From Alphaproteobacteria bacterium (GTDB lineage Bacteria; Pseudomonadota; Alphaproteobacteria; SMXP01), in contig SMXP01000087.1 of assembly GCA_004356335.1 (NCBI GenBank), positions 1 to 8,370 of the forward strand: a DNA stretch of 8,370 bases, read 5' to 3'. A model generated the notes under the pieces. It had not been told where the DNA came from and did no database searches. It saw nothing but the letters and a program-made list of their open reading frames with translations. The position numbers were made by a program, and so were the translations under genes. Positions 6,818 through 8,370 of this stretch are shown here, in pieces; position 1 is the stretch's first letter; each line of letters opens with the position of its first letter.

Positions 6818-7483
6818 ATGACGCAACGACAATCGCGACAGACTGCGGATAACGCGGCGACGAATGAATCAACAGACGCCGAGAACGATTCCTCCGATAA
6901 TTATCCGTCGGGATTGGAAAAGAGGCGCCACACTCGGGTTACCCTCCACGTTCCCGTGAGATTTCTTTTGCCCGATAACATAGAAAGAGAAGGGCAATTG
7001 CTGGATATTTCCGCCGGCGGCTTAGCCATCAAAAGTACGGAAACGCCAAACATTGGGGATAACGTAATCGCCTATATCGACAATTTGGGCCGTTTTGCGG
7101 GGGCCGTCGCCAGAAGCTTCGATGGCGGCTTTGCCATCGAGATCGATAGCACGCAGCGTAAGCAAGACAGGCTGGCGGAGCAGCTTTCGCTTTACGCAAG
7201 CGGAGCGGCGCTTGATACCCCTCAAATCCGTCAACATGTCCGTGAGGCTATGAACAAAAATGCCGAATTGCGGCGGTCCGATGGCACAAAAATACAGTGC
7301 CGTATTACCGATATGTCCCTGGGTGGTCTTGCAATCGAAATTGCCGACCGGCCTCCCATTGGCGAGATCATTCAAATTGGCAATATGGAGGGTCGAGTGA
7401 TCCGCCATTCCAGCTATGGCATTGGCATTGAGTTTGGCACAATCGCGCCACGGCGCCGTGGCCTAACGGACGGCATCTCTTGA
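6818..7483 (+). CDS. tandem PilZ-domain protein
   Basis: A 221-residue soluble protein with two PilZ-like domains. Residues 1-32 are polar and disordered-looking. The first PilZ domain (about 34-112) carries both c-di-GMP-binding signatures: RRHTR (36-40, RxxxR) and DISAGG (63-68, DxSxxG). The second (about 148-210) has DMSLGG (165-170) but no RxxxR before it, so it may be a structural or degenerate domain. A helical linker (113-147) joins them. PilZ proteins pass c-di-GMP levels to motility, adhesion or polysaccharide targets. The ATG at 6818 has GAGG five bases upstream; a TTG at 6767 would add 17 residues without a ribosome site and is less likely. The neighbouring PAS_5 gene is co-oriented. 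The 3' end converges with the carbonic anhydrase homologue, with a palindromic element between. Confidence 0.87.
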   Translation: MTQRQSRQTADNAATNESTDAENDSSDNYPSGLEKRRHTRVTLHVPVRFLLPDNIEREGQLLDISAGGLAIKSTETPNIGDNVIAYIDNLGRFAGAVARSFDGGFAIEIDSTQRKQDRLAEQLSLYASGAALDTPQIRQHVREAMNKNAELRRSDGTKIQCRITDMSLGGLAIEIADRPPIGEIIQIGNMEGRVIRHSSYGIGIEFGTIAPRRRGLTDGIS

Positions 7484-7505
7484 CCAATTGCGGTGAGTAA
7501 GAACC

Positions 7506-7633
7506 CTAGGGCGCATTCACAAAAAGCATGCCCCGGCGAAGGCCGGGCTGTACGCGGTTTTTGGGTTCGAATGCGCGACCAAACAAAGACTCAGAGCAGG
7601 TTAGGGATTCCATCTTTTATCAACGTGCTCTAG
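7506..7633 (+). repeat. CTAG-bounded composite palindromic (MITE-like) element, copy with 22-base module
   Basis: 128 bp with CTAG at both ends (7506-7509, 7630-7633). The left palindrome has arms GCGCATTC (7511-7518) and GAATGCGC (7569-7576), with inner CAAAAA/TTTTTG. The linker is 7577-7592, 16 bases. The right palindrome has arms AGAGCAGGTT (7593-7602) and AACGTGCTCT (7622-7631), one mismatch. From 7511 on it is about 85% identical (105 of 123) to the copy at 8156-8283, at an exact 650-base offset and in the same orientation. Its right end is read as codons 170-179 and stop of the gamma-carbonic-anhydrase gene. Confidence 0.9.
7527..7548 (+). repeat. nested 22-base hairpin module inside the element
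   Basis: The core is CCCGGC-GAAG-GCCGGG (7532-7547). These 22 bases are absent from the otherwise nearly identical left palindrome at 5422-5465 and present at the same point in the copy at 8177-8198. Hairpins of the type 'CCCCGGCGAAGGCCGGGG' are common as free intergenic repeats in Alphaproteobacteria as far as I know. On the minus strand it is followed by GCATGC and five T, so it might weakly end transcription of the carbonic anhydrase gene. Confidence 0.8.
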
Positions 7634-8140
7634 GTCCTGCCGATATCGCTGCCATTTCTCCACATAATGTTCCGCGGAGTAACTCAGCAGCGCTATTTCT
7701 TCATCGTTTAAATCCCGAACAATTTTACCAGGCGATCCCATGACCAACGATCCGTCAGGTATGGCTTTGCCGTTGGGAATGAGGGTATTGGCCCCGATCA
7801 GACAATGATCCCCGATTTTCGCTCCGTTAAGGACAATGCTGCCAATGCCGATCAATGAGTTATTGCCGACTTGACAACCGTGCAATACGGCGGCGTGGCC
7901 GATTGTAACGCTGGCGCCGATGGACAAAGGGTAGCCCGGATCGGTGTGCAATATGGCGCAATCCTGCACATTTGAATTTTCTCCCACTTCAATCCATTCA
8001 TTGTCACCGCGCAGGACCGCTCCAAACCAGACACTCGCATTCAGCGCCAGCTTGACACGCCCCACCACAACCGCATTGGGGGCAATCCAGTAATGATCGT
8101 CCTCAGGCACTATCGGTTGGTCGTCGCCCAGCCGGTACAT
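7601..8140 (-). CDS. gamma-carbonic-anhydrase-like hexapeptide-repeat protein (YrdA/CamH type)
   Basis: A 179-residue left-handed beta-helix protein, the usual length for this family. It has the order RGD (44-46), QD (59-60), then the three metal-ligand histidines His65 (ILHTD), His82 and His87 (IGHAAVLHG), repeated hexapeptides to about 135, and a C-terminal helix (DEEIALLSYSAEHYVEKW). The Arg, Asp and three His that hold the metal in archaeal Cam are present. Cam's catalytic glutamate after RGD is replaced by Asn47 and the acidic loop is missing, so carbonic anhydrase activity is uncertain. The ATG at 8140 is chosen for its AAGGGAG five bases upstream; an ATG at 8155 lacks a ribosome site, and longer frames would translate a repeat. 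The last ten residues (LEHVDKRWNP) and the stop are encoded by the palindromic element at 7506-7633. Confidence 0.9.
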   Translation of the reverse strand: MYRLGDDQPIVPEDDHYWIAPNAVVVGRVKLALNASVWFGAVLRGDNEWIEVGENSNVQDCAILHTDPGYPLSIGASVTIGHAAVLHGCQVGNNSLIGIGSIVLNGAKIGDHCLIGANTLIPNGKAIPDGSLVMGSPGKIVRDLNDEEIALLSYSAEHYVEKWQRYRQDLEHVDKRWNP

Positions 8141-8145
8141 GACGG

Positions 8146-8152
8146 CTCCCTT
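8146..8152 (-). promoter_or_regulatory. ribosome binding site of the carbonic anhydrase homologue
   Basis: On the minus strand AAGGGAG precedes the ATG at 8140 by five bases and decides against the ATG at 8155, which lies beside it. The palindromic element at 8156-8283 begins only three bases further upstream, so the promoter must lie inside or beyond that element. Confidence 0.7.
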
Positions 8153-8155
8153 CAT

Positions 8156-8283
8156 ATTTAGCGCATTCAGGAAAAGCATGTCCCGGCGAAGGCCGGGGTG
8201 GGCACCGGTTTTCCGTCCGAATGCGCGACAAAACAAAGACTTAGAGCACGTTAGGGATGCCATCTTTTGTCAACGTGGTCTAG
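8156..8283 (+). repeat. CTAG-bounded composite palindromic (MITE-like) element, second copy with 22-base module
   Basis: Same plan as the copy at 7506-7633. The left palindrome has arms GCGCATTC (8161-8168) and GAATGCGC (8219-8226), with inner GGAAAA (8170-8175) and TTTTCC (8209-8214). The nested hairpin CCCGGC-GAAG-GCCGGG is at 8182-8197. The linker is 8227-8242. The right palindrome has arms AGAGCACGTT (8243-8252) and AACGTGGTCT (8272-8281), one mismatch. CTAG is kept at the right end (8280-8283) but is ATTT at the left. It forms the whole upstream region of the carbonic anhydrase gene. Confidence 0.9.
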
Positions 8284-8370
8284 GGTCTGTTGAGATTCAT
8301 CGTGAATTGATGATTGCGGAGCAAGCATAAATCATGGCTTCGAAGCTTTTGTCGGTTTTGTCGCTTCGCA
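8284..8370 (+). other. unresolved right edge, possible insertion-sequence end
   Basis: Immediately after the CTAG of the palindromic element the sequence reads GGTCTGTTGAGATTCATCG, which resembles terminal inverted repeats of some IS5-type elements (recollection, not verified). An ATG at 8334 opens a frame (MASKLLSVLSLR) that runs off the window. It has only GGAG twelve bases upstream, which is far. The stretch is too short to decide between an insertion-sequence end and the start of an ordinary gene. Confidence 0.25.

Noticed and set aside
7563..7576. GGGTTCGAATGCGC looks like a tRNA T-arm
   Set aside because: No acceptor, D or anticodon arms surround it; it is part of the element's left palindrome.
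8141..8263. Longer start for the carbonic anhydrase homologue
   Set aside because: The extension translates the palindromic element; AAGGGAG points to the ATG at 8140.
7506..8283. Repeated palindromes as a CRISPR array
   Set aside because: Copies are about 650 bases apart with a gene between them; there is no regular repeat-spacer pattern and no cas gene.

Overview
The window reads as a piece of an alphaproteobacterial chromosome of moderate GC content. The strongest clue is the 5' part of a 16S rRNA gene on the minus strand at the left edge (conserved 27F and 338 sites, the short alphaproteobacterial helix region, and the 'AAAGATTTATCGCC' type V2 flank). It is preceded by a good rrn promoter and a boxA-like antitermination site. 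A Rhodospirillales-like relative is my guess; I cannot place it lower than class.

Layout. 1-458: 16S rRNA (-), cut by the window edge; 459-720: its leader and promoter. 957-1874: RssA-type patatin-like phospholipase (+). 1939-2370: two-CBS-domain protein (-). 2671-3978 and 3975-4586: a translationally coupled pair, a DUF2157 polytopic membrane protein and a GDYXXLXY protein (+). 4610-5338: rhomboid protease (-), convergent with that pair. 5339-6015: a 677-base gene-free stretch holding a repeat element. 6016-6600: PAS_5-type sensor protein (+) with a TTG start. 6818-7483: tandem PilZ protein (+). 7601-8140: gamma-carbonic-anhydrase-like hexapeptide protein (-). 8284-8370: unresolved right edge, possibly the end of an insertion sequence.

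The genes are mostly unrelated housekeeping or accessory genes. Only DUF2157/GDYXXLXY form a clear operon. PAS_5 and PilZ are co-oriented neighbours that could serve one c-di-GMP-linked signalling pathway, but this is inference.

The most interesting content is between the genes. A family of small palindromic, CTAG-bounded, MITE-like elements is scattered through the window. Three full copies (5362-5470 minus, 7506-7633 plus, 8156-8283 plus) have the same plan: a left palindrome, a 16-base linker and a right palindrome, with CTAG at the ends. Two copies carry an extra 22-base hairpin module inserted at the same point of the left palindrome. A short relative (843-894) and two single ends (1871, 6631) belong to the same group. 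Arm sequences differ between copies but stay complementary. The elements have been co-opted by genes: one supplies the last ten codons and stop of the carbonic anhydrase homologue, one supplies the stop codon of the patatin gene, and one may supply a -35 box in front of the PilZ gene. I see no defence system, CRISPR array or biosynthetic cluster.
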